A stretch of 64,000 bases of DNA from the NCBI GenBank assembly GCA_963930775.1, contig OZ005701.1, forward strand, positions 6,827,669 to 6,891,668. Reading direction: 5' to 3'. A program made the translations under genes and the position numbers. Under the pieces are notes generated by a model, which searched no databases, was not told where the DNA came from, and saw only the letters and a program-made list of their open reading frames with translations. Positions 45,701 to 57,300 of this stretch are shown one piece after another (position 1 is the first letter of the stretch; every line of letters begins with the position of its first letter). This DNA comes from Cliona cf. orientalis. Taxonomy: Eukaryota > Porifera > Demospongiae > Clionaida > Clionaidae.

Positions 45701-48697
45701 GCATTTCAAGGGGCCACTGTAGCAGCTTCTATGCAAGCATAATATGGGATTTTGATCCCGGGTAAGCACTCATGCAGGCCAAAATCACGAGTTATGTTTA
45801 AGGCATAAATTCCCACAATAATGTTTGCACAATGTAGTGGCTACAACTTGGTTCACTGCTGTGGTATACAATCATGCCACATTAATTACATTAATTTTAT
45901 TTATCCAATGAAAAATATGAAATTGGGATCCTCAAAAATTTCCTGCTTTATTATATAGTTTTAGCATCCTAATCATAATTTGCACATAGCACATGCATAC
46001 ATTCTTGCACTCACACACACACACACACACACACACTCATACTCACACATGCATCCTCCACACAAGCGATACCACTCTGGTACACCAGAATAAGCTAGCT
46101 CACGTTTTCCTTGCTTTGCTCTGTTCCTACAGTTAGTGAGAAAACCCAGCAGTGCTTTGATGCAGCCATGATGGCGGGTGAAGTATCGTTACGAAATGGC
46201 AGCGCCTTACTCTTAGGGGTGGGAGGATCAGGAAAAACACACTTTCTTGCAGCTTTCCTCAAGGAAGATCCTCCATCCATACGAGAAAGCACTCCATGTG
46301 CAAAGAAGCCAGTGAGAGCTGTAGCTCGCTGTAAGGCCGGAGTAAACGACGACCACTTTGTACGAATCACCGATGACCACTATTCTGACATGCTTGTAGG
46401 AACAGCTGAGTTGTCAATCGAAAGTGGAGCTGTTTCTGAATCTTCTACCCAAGCCGAGGCTAAGGATGACTCAAACAGTTTAGCTAGTGCTTCATCTCCT
46501 AGTCAGAAGGAAACCACGAGGCAGCCATCATCAGCTGTCAAAGTAGATGCTTCACGAAGAGAGGAAACATGGAGTGTTCGTCGTGCTATGAAGAGGCAGT
46601 ACCTGAGACGAATGCAGGCAGGAGCAAAGAAGATCAAACTTAGCAATAAAGAGTTGCTCGATGTCGATGACACAGGAGGCCAGCCTATGTTTCACGAGGT
46701 TCTCCCTGTATTCATCAAAAACACCATGCTTGGTATGCTGATAGTGAAGCTCAATGAGCCCTTAGACAGCTTTCCGAAAGTTGAGTTCTACACCAGGGGA
46801 GTATGCATTGGAGAGCCATTCAATTCACCTTTTACGCACTTGGATACGCTTCGCCACTGCATGAGGGTGATACGATCAACCTGTGACCGCAACACATGTC
46901 CAAAGATTGTATTTGTGGGCACACATAAAGACCTCGCACACGAGTGCCCACAGGAGAGCATAGAAATAAAGGAAAAAAAGCTTCGAAGCATAATACCTCA
47001 GGAGATGGAGGATAATATCATCATCGATGGAGAGTCACTACTGCTTGCTGTCAACGTAAAAACACCAGGAAAAGAAGATGAGAAAATGATATCTATTTTG
47101 AGAGAGAAAGCAATCATAGAGTTACGTAAATTGAAGCCGAAAAAGATGCCACTTCGATACATTCCCTTGGAAATGGCCTTTCAGCGAATGGCCAAGGAGC
47201 AACGAAAATCAGTGATGAGTAAAGAAGAGTGCTTTGAAGTTGCAGCTACCTACAATTTCACACGAGAATCATTTGAGGCAGCACTGAAGTACCTTCATGG
47301 GCTGAAACTGATCTTCTACTATGAAGAAGTTCTTCCAAATGTTGTATTCATCGATTCCCAGGCCATCCTCGATAAAATCACTGAGCTTGCGGTGCACAGT
47401 CTATCATTGCAAGCCAAATCAAGTGATAAGCTTCTTGGTGCTCTGAAGAAATTCGTGAAACATGGAATCGTGACGGCAGAGATACTTGAACACTTCTCGT
47501 CTCATTACGTCCCTAACCTTTTCATGAAGGAGCAGCTGATCTTGGTCCTCAAGCACCTGAGGATCATGGCCGAGGTTGGAGAAGGTGAGTATCTCATGCC
47601 CTGCCTCCTGAGGAAACAAGGCATACCACGTCTTGTGGTAGGTGCTTCATCGCCAGTCATCCCCGCTCTTCTCTTCTACTTTGGTCGAGACGGCCCCAAG
47701 CTTGGAGTTTACTGCTTTCTTCTTGCTTCTCTCATCACTGAAGCCAAGTGGGAGCTTCTTGAAGAGGATGGCTACCCCATACAAGTTTCTCGCAATCGAG
47801 TTCAATTTGCTCTTTATGGAAAAAATCCAGGCTGCGTGACGATAACTGATCCTTTTTCCTCAAATTTTCACGTTATTGTTGAGCTTGAGCCCCCTGAGGA
47901 TGCAATCGCTGATGAGATCCAACAAATCTACGAAGAAATATGTCCAGTGATTCGCGAGACCATCCTCACTGGGATACGAAAGGCATCGCAAAAACTGAAC
48001 TACAACAGTTCAATTCCCGAAATTGCCTTTCCTTGCCCAAAGCATGATGATCTTCATCCAGCTATAATTTCAGACAATCAAAGACATCTGATCTGCACCA
48101 GCAACCGACGAGTCTATACGGAAGTGACAGAGCAGCACAAGCTCTGGCTTGGCCTAAAAGGTACTGTCAATGTTTATGGTATCTCTGTATAGATAAAGCT
48201 CTCTCTTAAGAAGTAGTATGATAAATATTATTCTTCTATTGTGTAGGGGAGTCAAAAAATCAAGGAGCTTCTACTGGTGGTCCAGGAGCATCATCTTCAC
48301 AAACTGCCATTGGTTAGTAATTCCGATTTGATCAACTATATGCTATAATTTCATGATATGAATCTCTTCTACAGATATTGACGCTACTCCAACACTCAAA
48401 AACTTATCAATAATGAAGACAAAAGAAGGAACGAGGATCAAGATCATAGACACAGTTGCATTTAAATGGAAAGCAATAGGAGACCAGTTGGAATTTGACG
48501 AGTTCGGTTCAAACTTGAATACGATCCAAGTCAAGAATAACAATGACCCGCAAGAATGCTGCCGTGAGATGTTCCAACTCTGGTTGAAGGGGAGTGGAGT
48601 AAGACCTTGCTCGTGGCGCAAACTCATTGAACTGCTCGAAGACTGTGACTTTGAGGTGCTGGCTGGACAGGTGAATGCTATTATTAGTGCAAAGTAG
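36074..48697 (+). CDS. Multi-Death-domain Roc-like GTPase, 1275 aa
   Basis: Nine exons: 36074-36116, 36350-36640, 36895-37170, 41879-42145, 42928-43188, 43393-43665, 46133-48160, 48247-48312, 48375-48697 (TAG). Every internal junction is phase 1, giving 3828 nt. Exons 2-6 each encode one Death-like helical module (about residues 15-470); exons 3-5 are alike (TVDNV start, ECADLYVN, WEMLAQSLY). Exon 7 has a P-loop GVGGSGKT (about 499-506), DVDDTGGQPMFHEV near 650, VGTHKDL near 740, then an alpha-helical and winged-helix-like region as in COR domains. Exon 8 is a Ser/Gly linker; exon 9 is a Death domain of module C type (KWKAIGDQLEF, ECCREMFQLWLKG, LIELLEDC). DTGGQ and THKD suit a Roc (ROCO) GTPase. 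It probably couples GTP binding to Death-fold assembly, loosely like DAPK1. Intron 3 contains a hAT transposon. Exon-by-exon phases make the model solid; the COR call is weaker. Confidence 0.85.
37202..37565. mobile_element. Deleted, inverted copy of the 13719-14627 element
   Basis: Begins TAGCGATTCTGGA and ends TCCGGAATCGCTA. It matches the two outer parts of 13719-14627 in reverse orientation, with the middle missing. Confidence 0.65.
38175..38480. repeat. CGCCGAYA-type minisatellite
   Basis: Imperfect short units such as TCGCCGACA, TCTTCGCCGATA and ACAGTATCGCCGAC repeat through the interval. A short inverse-oriented block (GTCGGCGATGG type) lies at 39238-39300, beside the transposase. The Ser-Pro-Thr-rich open frame here is a by-product of the repeat. 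Confidence 0.65.
38828..39063. repeat. Direct duplication of a ~107-bp unit
   Basis: Units at 38828-38934 and 38955-39063 share TGCGCATGCTCAG, CGCATTAAGAGCC, ACATAAACTCGCCCTTGTGT and TCATAAAGAGAA. It lies 3' of the hAT transposase and may be part of that element's non-coding end. Confidence 0.7.
39411..41489 (-). CDS. hAT-family transposase, intact 692 aa
   Basis: One uninterrupted minus-strand frame. The N-terminus has an acidic Ser-rich stretch, a basic PQKRKK segment, then a BED/TTF-type zinc finger (FCMPCGRDI, followed by RKHEQTTVHTKAH: C-x2-C and H-x5-H). The central part has QTDETTDIT and GLGTDGCNVMMG, the expected acidic positions of the RNase H-like catalytic core, with the HCNCHIAALTANH insertion segment. 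The C-terminus has the hAT dimerisation signature (IPHGNADTERLFSHLGLNKT, then LSIDTLNSLLTIQF). hAT transposases cut and paste DNA with 8-bp target duplications. It lies in intron 3 of the Death-GTPase gene on the opposite strand. No stop or frameshift is seen, so it is recent or under selection; terminal repeats were not found with confidence. Confidence 0.9.
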   Translation of the reverse strand: MVASMAELPAITETESSDRLSESEADETENSGNATGGEMSGPPQKRKKYSCNFRKEYNKCFPWATDSKKGPSFAFCMPCGRDISLAQGGTKDLRKHEQTTVHTKAHQGTSGIKPLHSYFGPVRNEEVIVAEVKFGYFLGEHHLAFLLADHCNRLFRSMFPDSVIAKDFKCGRTKATAILKVIAQDVQKKLLCAVSDSQYFSLQTDETTDITVTQEAAVMLRYFDNSLGKVRCLFYALDKVEEADASHLFDSIDQHFQNSDVLTYDHLIGLGTDGCNVMMGERNSVMSRLRSKQPGLIALHCNCHIAALTANHACSVIPKELEELTTDVWYYFHKSAKRMREFARFQCFVEVKPHKLLKACQTRWLSLEACVNRLIEQYDALLSYFRSTSDTTAAVRRITIVLEKPITKAYLLFLSNALPIINYFNQQQAPLLHVFMQEIEGLVRKLLLRFMKSDYVCKLSTISEACLDDEAQYLPLDEVFVGHTTSQYLEEALEDSLSTADLRNFQKTIRSWWYTCSKEAIKRLPLQNRFLTSLKWLQPSLQQYSLMNQVLLAADSLPQVITSDEKSELQEEYMDFCTSPLSSDIKAIKEVDAYWHAVSQVKDLSDSALRYPLLTKLAKAILIIPHGNADTERLFSHLGLNKTKLRNSLSIDTLNSLLTIQFNVSQKCYEFKPTKELIGKCKNAISELKQSM
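42241..42755. repeat. Internal part of the 13719-14627 repeat family
   Basis: Same orientation as 13960-14390, sharing AAGTCCAAATTTCTGC, GTCACATGGCAGCTGA and GGCCCTGTAGAGACTCGTAA. Its reading frames equal those in the other copy and are not genes. Confidence 0.65.
43855..44635. mobile_element. 781-bp GC-rich element with ~127-bp terminal inverted repeats
   Basis: The left arm 43855-43981 (TACGGTGGCCGAGAAGGACA start) is inverse to the right arm 44507-44635 (ending CTCTCGGCCACCGTA), with scattered mismatches. The arms are dominated by GCCGC words. TA at both ends fits a TA target duplication. The interior has no transposase. Inserted into an older repeat. Confidence 0.85.
44814..45181. mobile_element. 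CAGTGGCGTATC hAT-like miniature element
   Basis: Ends CAGTGGCGTATCTAGGA and TTGGATACGCCACTG are inverted partners; 368 bp. Such termini are typical of hAT non-autonomous elements, but I see no clean 8-bp duplication. Confidence 0.65.
46011..46036. repeat. (AC)n microsatellite
   Basis: A run of AC dinucleotides about 100 bp upstream of the GTPase exon 7 acceptor. Confidence 0.8.
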
Positions 48698-49113
48698 CTA
48701 ATTACCCATGTAGACACCGGCTTGAATTATTGTATCATATTATTATTTTATTTTTATGCACAACCATGCCAATCACACTATCTTTTTGCTAATTAGCTAT
48801 AGTCCGAGTGCTTATTAATTTTTGTACCATGCCATGGAATTCATGACACATAATAATTCCTGTGGACCACATTTTCATTCACAACAATTTACATTCTTTC
48901 AGTATAATACATATGAGTGCACTAAATTTACAATGAATGATTAATGAATTTTGTACATGTATAATTATAGTTAATGAAGCAGTGCAGATTATAGTTGTGC
49001 GCATGTACAGCATTAGCATCTGCTTGAATTATAACTATTTCACATAAATGAAATTGCATGTATAAAATCACCATGATGTAATAGTACAGAAAAACAATAA
49101 ATCAATTGCGACT
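48698..49113. other. Convergent 3' region between the Death-GTPase and ubiquitin-Death genes
   Basis: No coding signal. The part 48975-49113 is alignable with 54185-54323, downstream of the second ubiquitin-Death gene (shared CAGCATTAGCATC, CCATGATGTAATA and ACAGAAAAACAATAAATCAA), so it is the duplicated 3' flank or 3' UTR. Confidence 0.55.
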
Positions 49114-51901
49114 TTACCCTATTACTACCACATTATACTTCTGACGAATAGTTTCTGCCATGTTCCTGCAGTCTACCTGGTCCAGAGCACTTGCCACTGC
49201 ACTCCACGATACGTGATAGTTGTTGACCCAGTGGTCGATGACATTTACGAGGCATCTGTAGACATCCCTGTGGTTCATCGTGATGCATTCAATGGTGTCG
49301 GGACTGAGGCCTAAGTGAATCCCAAATCTGTCGTAGCGGCAGGCTACTGAATCCTTCAGTAACTCATTCATGAGCTGCTGGCAGGATGGGGCGAGGACTG
49401 CATAATAAGGAAAATTTCTTATCATTGATTATGACATTGTGTACATGTATATTATATGCCACAAACCCTGGCCTGGCCAGTGTAGCTATATCTTTGCTGC
49501 CATGGCAAAATAATTGTTGAAAAATCATGGCTAATCTTATAATTATTGGGCTTCTCATATAATGAATATGGCAACCTGGGAACGAGGTGACTGATAGCTA
49601 TATTATTATATACATAGTCGTACAAATGGAAGTTGTATTCCCATACCTTTTACTGAAATCTGAGATCCATTCTCGATACCACACTGGCTCAGAGTTAGGT
49701 TGTCCTCCAACAGGTTTTCTTCGAGAAACAGCTGCTGTTGGGATTGGGGAACTCGCAAGTTCTTGTCCGAATTAACTCTCTCTTTAATTGATTGTACAGT
49801 GTCAAAATATTCAAGGTATAAAATCAAGAAGCCTGGGAGACCATCATGTTTCTTGACATAAACAGAAACCAGCTTCCCTGCACATAGATGAAAATGGATA
49901 GTCTTATACACTAATACCATGATTGTAGATACCATGCATTAAGCATGGGATGGTCAAGTGTGGCTACTTTCACTTTCGTATCCTAGTATTAAAGAATTGT
50001 TAAATTAAAAGTGGTTACAACCAGGCCAATTCTTATATTGCAATGATAAAGCATTGAAGCTTAGTCTAGCAAGCAAATTCAGGCCTGAAATGACATCATA
50101 GATTCATAACCTATATCTATTTAATAGTCTAGTAATTATTACCATGCTAGCAGATTCTATACGTTTTTCTACCTATGACAATGTCATGTCACAAAAGTAA
50201 TATTAAATTTCTAGCTATAACCTTTCAGCACAAGATGCAGATTATTCGAACGGTGATAATGAAGTACTTCTCCATCCGAGAGATCATCACAGTGCCCAGG
50301 TTCAACAAGCCTTTGTTGATGGGCAGGATAGAGGGGCTCCATGTTTTCGATTTTTGATTTAACAATTTGAACTGTGTCTTCATGTAATGCCTGTAGAGAG
50401 ATGGAACTTCCTGTTGGTAGTTGCACATCAATTGGAAATGTAATTGCTGGAGCACGAGGACTGGCTGCTGCTGGCAGATCTTGAGTTGGTGGACCGTTTG
50501 CAATGATTTGTTCTAGAAGATTATTATAATATTAAACATTCTTATATATTTTATGTAATGTCGCTATAATTAATTGCCATAGAAAGACTCCAATCTGTGT
50601 ATGCATGCATATCCATTATACCTGATACAATATTATTGTACAGAATCTCATATTATGGTTCAGCAGGATACTATTAATACGACATTGTAGTATACCTGCT
50701 GTTGTAGTTTGGATGACATCACCAGGTAATTTTGAATAGCCCCGAAGTTCATCTCGACGTCGTCTCCTATTGTAGCATTCTGTAATTAAGACACAGGGGA
50801 AACACAACACTGCGACTATACGATGCTTAATTGTACGTTGTCTAAATTTCTGGCGAGTACGTTCGAGATCTTGACTACGGGAAAATTCTGCACGGTCATC
50901 CAATTGCTCGCATCTCTGTTGAACTTTGTCAATTTGCAATTCAATTTGCTGTTTAACTTTGTCAATTTGCAATTGCAACAGTTTCAGTCGCTCAAGATTA
51001 ATACTGCTGTCAGCGGTTTCCTGCAAAAATTGTATATGTAGCATTGATCCATCCTGCACCTTGCAATCAGAGAGTGTGGCAGAATCTGGCAGTTCCTTTC
51101 CTAAGAATCGCAAGCAATACTGAAACTCATTTGGAAGTCGTTCTGTTTGAACTATTCTACGTTTAATGTCATCAACTGTATCAGATGATAGAGCAGACAG
51201 AGAAATAGTACTAGTATTGCAGTATGGCCTTGCCATCATTCTAATTTGCAACTGTAGTGTTTTGGAGAGCTGCAAAGTCGACTGAGACTCTGGATCCACT
51301 CCACAATCTTTCAGCTCCAAGCTCTCCTTGAGTAGCTTTCCATTGAAATAAAGATCGTACTTGGGTGGTCGTTTTCCTACATCTGGTTGCACATAGTCTA
51401 TGTACCTCTTGATATCTGCAATGGTGTTAGTTGATTCGACATCCATACTGAGAAGAGGGGCTCCAGAAACATCCAATCTTATGGTGATTACCATTCCTAT
51501 AAAGGGTAATGACAAATAATTACTATGGAGAAATAATTTATGAACACCATGAGTGCTAAACACTTGGTGTAGAAATTTTATAACCACACTTGAATTTTCA
51601 ATTGTATTATGATACTATACTTTAGCGGTACATGTATATGTAGCTACTCACCTGTTGGTTTAATCACAAGAAATAAGACGGAATTATCTTCAATGCCATA
51701 CTGCTCCAGTGAGTGTCCATCTTCCAACTGTTGACCAGCAAAGAGTAGCAGCTGCTTGTATGTGGGCAAAGATGGCTCCAAATGTTGTATTTTTCGCTTT
51801 ATAATTTCAACTTCATCCTTCTGAGTAACCTCAAGATTAATAATTTTTTCTTTGTCATCTTTGGAGTCACTCCAAGAAAGAATTTTTATGCTGATATGCA
51901 T
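49114..51901 (-). CDS. Tandem ubiquitin-like / Death-domain fusion protein 1, 618 aa
   Basis: Five minus-strand exons, all joined in phase 1: 51901-51652, 51496-50696, 50512-50222, 49877-49647, 49397-49114 (TAA). Exon 1 is a ubiquitin-like domain (MHISIKILSW start; LLLFAGQQLEDGHSLEQYGI is close to ubiquitin). Exon 2 has two more (MVITIRLDV; LQLQIRMMARP to DGSMLHIQF), a coiled coil (about 250-300, KLLQLQIDKVKQQIE), then a hydrophobic stretch IVAVLCFPCVLI flanked by basic residues. Exon 3 encodes a Pro/Ala linker and a fourth, divergent fold; exon 4 a fifth (QQLFLEENLLEDNLTL). Exon 5 is a Death domain (CRYDRFGIHLGLSPDTIECI, VIDHWVNNYHVSWSAVASAL). No domain ends in Gly-Gly, so the chain should not be cleaved or conjugated. 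It looks like a fixed ubiquitin-chain mimic tethered to Death signalling (inference). The donor after exon 3 (GTTATA) is weak. Confidence 0.85.
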
Positions 51902-52822
51902 TATTGACTCTCAAGTTCAACCTGATGACAACTGGCAATGATACAAATTCAAGATTCTCAAGACAATTATGTGATGATTGAAAACAGTTGGCTGCACTTG
52001 CAGGCAAGATATTGTGACACAGACAGAAGGGCAGTGGACCACTACTTAATATCAACTTCTTTTGTCCAACTCCTCCTCTGATCAATGGCACTGCAGCTGG
52101 GAGATCGAGGTTAATGATATGAAAAACTTCTCAATGGTTAGGCCACTCCAAGTCAATTATTAGTTTCTGGTCACACCAGTTGTCTCAAGTACATGCGGGT
52201 GGGTGGGTGGTTAGGACTATGGGACTATGACTAATTAAATTAAGACAGGAAGAGGAAGTACTTAAATTATACCATAGATGAATGTTCAACAAACCTCGAG
52301 TGCAAACAACACTGTCAACAGCCTGTCAGATCCGATATTATTATCACACACAGCTCATGCTATGAGAATGACAAACCATAGTGCACAAAATTAATATTCG
52401 ATCACCATCATGGAATGTGCAGCACACTAGGTATAATGAGCTTGAGATCGTCACATCTTTCTGCCAAGCGTGTGTGTACTATTCCAATCGGGGAATGGTA
52501 CATAACATGTTGATTGCTATAACTAAAAAGCTACACTACTGATTGACTCCAAACTTGAAATAATAGCATGTAAGTACCTCTCTGCTTATTCTACTGATGA
52601 ATTTAACACTTGTACATGCACATTATGCACAATAGTATTTCTGAAGTGGAATCTATTCTTAAAGTGTAAGACAAGCCCTGAGTTCTTTAGAAGTAATAAA
52701 GAGTTTAAAGTGCGTACACTTTCTATGTATCATATTTTTGACAAAAATAGTCTAGCTAGGAGTAGACTAAAGTGTGAGCCCAAAATTTTGTTTTTCATAT
52801 CAAGTTTCAACGCATTTTATCA
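51902..52822. other. Upstream region of ubiquitin-Death gene 1
   Basis: No exon is recognised. At 52141 there is a half-copy end of the AGGCCACTCCAA element family. The promoter of gene 1 (minus strand) must lie here; no TATA box is obvious. Confidence 0.4.
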
Positions 52823-53292
52823 TACAGTGGAACCCTGCTTAACGGACACCCCTCAACGGCAGACTCCTGCGATGTAACAGGACAATTCTGAATGTCTGGA
52901 TTGCATTTCCATAGACTTCACTATATTCAAATCCCCTCAACAATGGACACCCCGCTATTCCGTATACGGACACTTTTTTGGTCCCGTTCGAGCCTGCGCA
53001 ATAGTGAACAATCTCGCATAACGGACAGTTAGGCCACACCCATGGCCACCATTAAAATCGGTCAGTTCAGCGACCAGTAACTACAGTAAAGCCTACGTAT
53101 TCTTGCTTAGGAGCTGTCAGTTGACAGATCTCTTATTAATACTGTCTTTTTCATCATCCACAGAATTATCATAGCTGGCTGCGATTGTAGGAGGGGCATG
53201 GTCAACCACTAACCCCTGAGCTAAGGACACCTTGCTACAGCAGGCAAAATTTTTGATCCCAATGGTGTCCACTTTAGAGGGGTTCCACTGTA
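52823..53292. mobile_element. TACAGTGGAACCC inverted-repeat element
   Basis: Left end TACAGTGGAACCCTGCTTAA, right end GAGGGGTTCCACTGTA, with inner pairs around GGACACC and GGTGTCC. 470 bp with TA flanks, of the Tc1/mariner-like non-autonomous type. Confidence 0.7.
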
Positions 53293-54323
53293 TGTACACA
53301 TAGCTAATATCATTTTATACAAAGTGAAATGCTTATCAAGTTCAACCAAACACTTAGAAACTACTAAAAAATTTGAAATCTAGATGCCCTGGAGCCCTGC
53401 AATGCCAGAAGTGGTTACAACCCAACATTTTGGATACTGCAGTGTAGTGCTACCTTTGCTGAAGCCTGCATGTGGTGCAAGTTTGGTGTTCGTAACACAT
53501 TGTAGTGAGTAGTTATGACCCCTGAAACTTCATAATATTATTTATATTAATTTTTTGGGATTCTGACATGCCTATATAATTTTATACAGAATAAATCTTG
53601 CTCACAGTGACTGTATACGTAACTATTAAAATTAATATGACAACTGTTGGAAGTATTAATCGTACAAATATTATTTCTCTTGTATCATAATTATAAGGGA
53701 TCTAAATATAACTTATAAGGCTTGATGGACATATCGTGAGGTGGCCATGGCTTGGAATACTCCTTATACCAATAACCCTGAATTGCTAGCTGTAGCTGTA
53801 TGGGATGACAAGCAAATTGGAAAGGAAATAATAATAATATTATTATCACGTAGTTCTATGGTCAACAATCATTGTTTACACTGCTGTGCTTAAGAAAGGT
53901 GCTGTATAAACTGTCATGAGAATAATTTCCCAATTATGAATCTTACTGCAATTGTAAACTGTGCCTTGCCACCCGCGTTGAAAGGGCGAGTATCATACAT
54001 AATCAAAATATCAAGACTTAGTATATACGCCGTGATACTGAGCTAACCTGGCAATATCAGCACTGCTTTCAAAGTTGAATTCGAAGACAGGAGGCTACTG
54101 GCTTTCTGAATATGATTTTCAAGGGCGGTAGCTAGGCTGTTTCAGTCCAGTAGCTGACATTGAACAATCCGGGATCCTGTGATAGTTCGTGAAGCAGCGC
54201 AGCTTATAATAGTGCGCATGCGCAGCATTAGCATCCGCTTGAATAATTTCGCGTAAATAAAAATCGCGCATATAAAAAGCCATGATGTAATACATAGTAC
54301 AGAAAAACAATAAATCAAGGACT
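53293..54323. other. Region between the two ubiquitin-Death genes
   Basis: Mostly AT-rich single-copy sequence without recognised genes. From about 54185 to 54323 it is the duplicated 3' flank shared with the first gene. Confidence 0.4.
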
Positions 54324-57300
54324 TTACCCTACTACTACCACATTATACTTCTGACGAATAGTTTCTGCCATGTTCCTGCAGTCTATCTGGTCCAGAGCAC
54401 TTGCCACTGCACTCCACGACACGTGATAGTTGTTTACCCAGTGGTCGATGACATTTACGAGGCATCTGTAGACATCCCTGTGGTTCATCGTGATGCATTC
54501 AATGGTGTCGGGACTGAGGCCTAAGTGAATCCCAAATCTGTCATAGCGGCAGGCTACTGAATCCTTCAGTAACTCACTCATAAGCTGCTGGCAGGAGGGG
54601 GCAAGCACTGCATGAAAACCATGAAAATACAATATTATCATTATGGGCTTTCTATGAAATACCGTAGAGCGGGAAATTTTCGAGGGAGGAAACTTTCACG
54701 GATTGGTAGGAAAGGAGCATTTCGCGGAGAAAACTTTCGCGGAATGTTAAAACTGGTCACATAATGGGTATGGCATGCCTAGAATTTCGTCGAGAAAACT
54801 TTCACGGATGGCTGAAAAATCACAAAATTCGTGAAAGTTTTCTCCCTCGAAAGTTTCCCACTATACGGTACTTAAACACAAAATTACATCATGCACCTGT
54901 CCCTATCCCCCTACCCTTCAATATCATAAGTGAGAATGTAGCAGTATCCCTATACCATTTAGTATAATCTGAGATCCATTCTCGATTCCACACTGGCTCA
55001 GAGTTAGGTTGTCCTCCAGCAGGTTTTCTTCAAGAAACAGCTGCTGTTGGGACTGGGGAACTCTCAAGTTCTTGTCCAAATTAATTCCATCCTTGATCGA
55101 TTTTATGGTGTCAAAGTATTCAAAGTACAAAGTCAAGAACCCAGGAAGGCCATCTTGTTTCTTAACATGAACAGAAATCAGCTTCCCTGAAAAAGAATAA
55201 TATTTACAGTAGCCTTTTATTGTCTGTAGTACCGTAGAATCCCGCGATTACGCCCCCCCTCGCGCATAAGCCCCCCCTGCATTTTTAGCTCAAATTCCTG
55301 CATAGGTAGTTTAGTCTCGCGTATAAGCCCCCCCCCTTCCCTGACTGTAAAATGGAGTCCATAAGTCAATAAAAACAGTAGCTACAGCTAGTAAACTAGC
55401 TATTTGTGTCACAATATGCCTTACTTTGTCGTTTTTCTCGAGTTTTGCCCACCAAACAGCCAGAGAAAGTAAGTAGCCATTAAAGACAGAACAGTTACCA
55501 TTTATTAATTCAAGTTAAATCACGTGTACAGACGCATATTATTATACATGTACTATACGTGTATGCGCTATGTATCAATGCTACAATGTCACGGGATGAC
55601 TGGAGGTGTCTGCTGGTGACTCGAGGTGTTCATTGGTGACTGAAGGTGACTAGAGGTGTCTTCTGGTGACTGGAGGTGTCTGCTGGTGACTCGAAGTGTT
55701 TACTAGTGACTGGAGGTATCTGCTAGTGACTGGAGGTGTTCGCTGGTGAATGGAGGTGTCTTCTGGTGACTGGAGGTGTTCGCTGGTGACTGAAGGTGAC
55801 TGGAGGTAACTAGAGGTGTCTGCTGGTGACTGGAGGTGTCTGCAGGTGACTCGAGGTGTTCGTTGGTGACTCGAGGTGTTTGCTGGTGACTGGAGGTGTC
55901 TGCTAGTGACTGGAGGTGTTTGCTGGTGAATGGAGGTGTCTTCTGGTGACTGGAGGTGTCTACTGGTGACTCAAGGTGTTCGCTGGTGATTGGAGGTGTC
56001 TTCTGGTGACTGGAGGTGTTCACTGGTGACTGAAGGTGACTGGAGGTGACTAGAGGTGTCTGCTGGTGACTGGAGGTGTCTGCTGGTGACTGGAGGTGTC
56101 TGCAGGTGACTCGAGGTGTTCGTTGGTGACTTGAGGTGTTTGCTGGTGACTGGAGGTGTCTGCTAGTGACTGGAGGTGTTTGCTGGTGAATGGAGGTGTC
56201 TTCTGGTGACTGGAGGTGTCTACTGGTGACTCAAGGTGTTCGCTGGTGATTGGAGGTGTCTTCTGGTGACTGGAGGTGTTCACTGGTGACTGAAGGTGAC
56301 TGGAGGTGACTAGAGGTGTCTGCTGGTGACTGGAGGTGTCTGCAGGTGACTCGAGGTGTTCGTTGGTGACTCGAGGTGTTTGCTGGTGACTGGAGGTGTC
56401 TGCTAGTGACTGGAGGTGTTTGCTGGTGAATGGAGGTGTCTTCTGGTGACTGTAGGTGTCTACTGGTGACTCAAGGTGTTCGCTGGTGATTGGAGGTGTC
56501 TTCTGGTGACTGGAGGTGTTCACTGGTGACTGAAGGTGACTGGAGGTGACTAGAGGTGTCTGCTGGTGACTGGAGGTGTTCGCTGGTGACTGGAGGTGTC
56601 TGCAGGTGACTCGAGGTGTTCGTTGGTGACTCGAGGTGTTTGCTAGTGACTGGAGGTGTCTTCTGGTGACTGGAGGTGTCTGCTAGTGACTGGAGGTGTT
56701 CGCTGGTGACTAGAGGTGTCTGCTGGTGACTCGAGGTGTTTGCTGGTGACTGAAGGTGACTAGAGGTGTTTTCTGGTGACTGGAGGTGTCTCCTGGTGAC
56801 TGGAGGTGTTCGCTGGTGACTGAAGGTGTTTTCTGGTGACTGGAGGTGTCTGCTAGTGACTGGAGGTGTTCGCTGGTGACTGAAGTTGACTAGAGGTGAC
56901 TAGAGGTGTCTTCTGGTGACTGGAGGTGTCTACTGGTGACTCAAGGTGTTCGCTGGTGATTGGAGGTGTCTTCTGGTGACTGAAGGTGACTGGAGGTGAC
57001 TAGAGGTGTCTACTGGTGACTGGAGGTGTCTGCAGGTGACTTGAGGTGTTCGTTGGTGACTCGAAGTGACTGGAGGTGTCTTCTGGTGACTGGAGGTGTC
57101 TGCTAGTGACTGGAGGTGTTCGCTGGTGACTGGAGGTGTCTTCTGGTGACTGGAGGTGTCTGCTGGTGACCTGAGGTGTTCGCTGGTGACTGAAGGTGAC
57201 TAGAGGTGTCTTCTGGTGACTGGAGGTGTCTCCTGGTGACTGGAGGTGTTCGCTGGTGACTGAAGGTGTTTTCTGGTGACTGGAGGTGTCTGCTGGTGAC

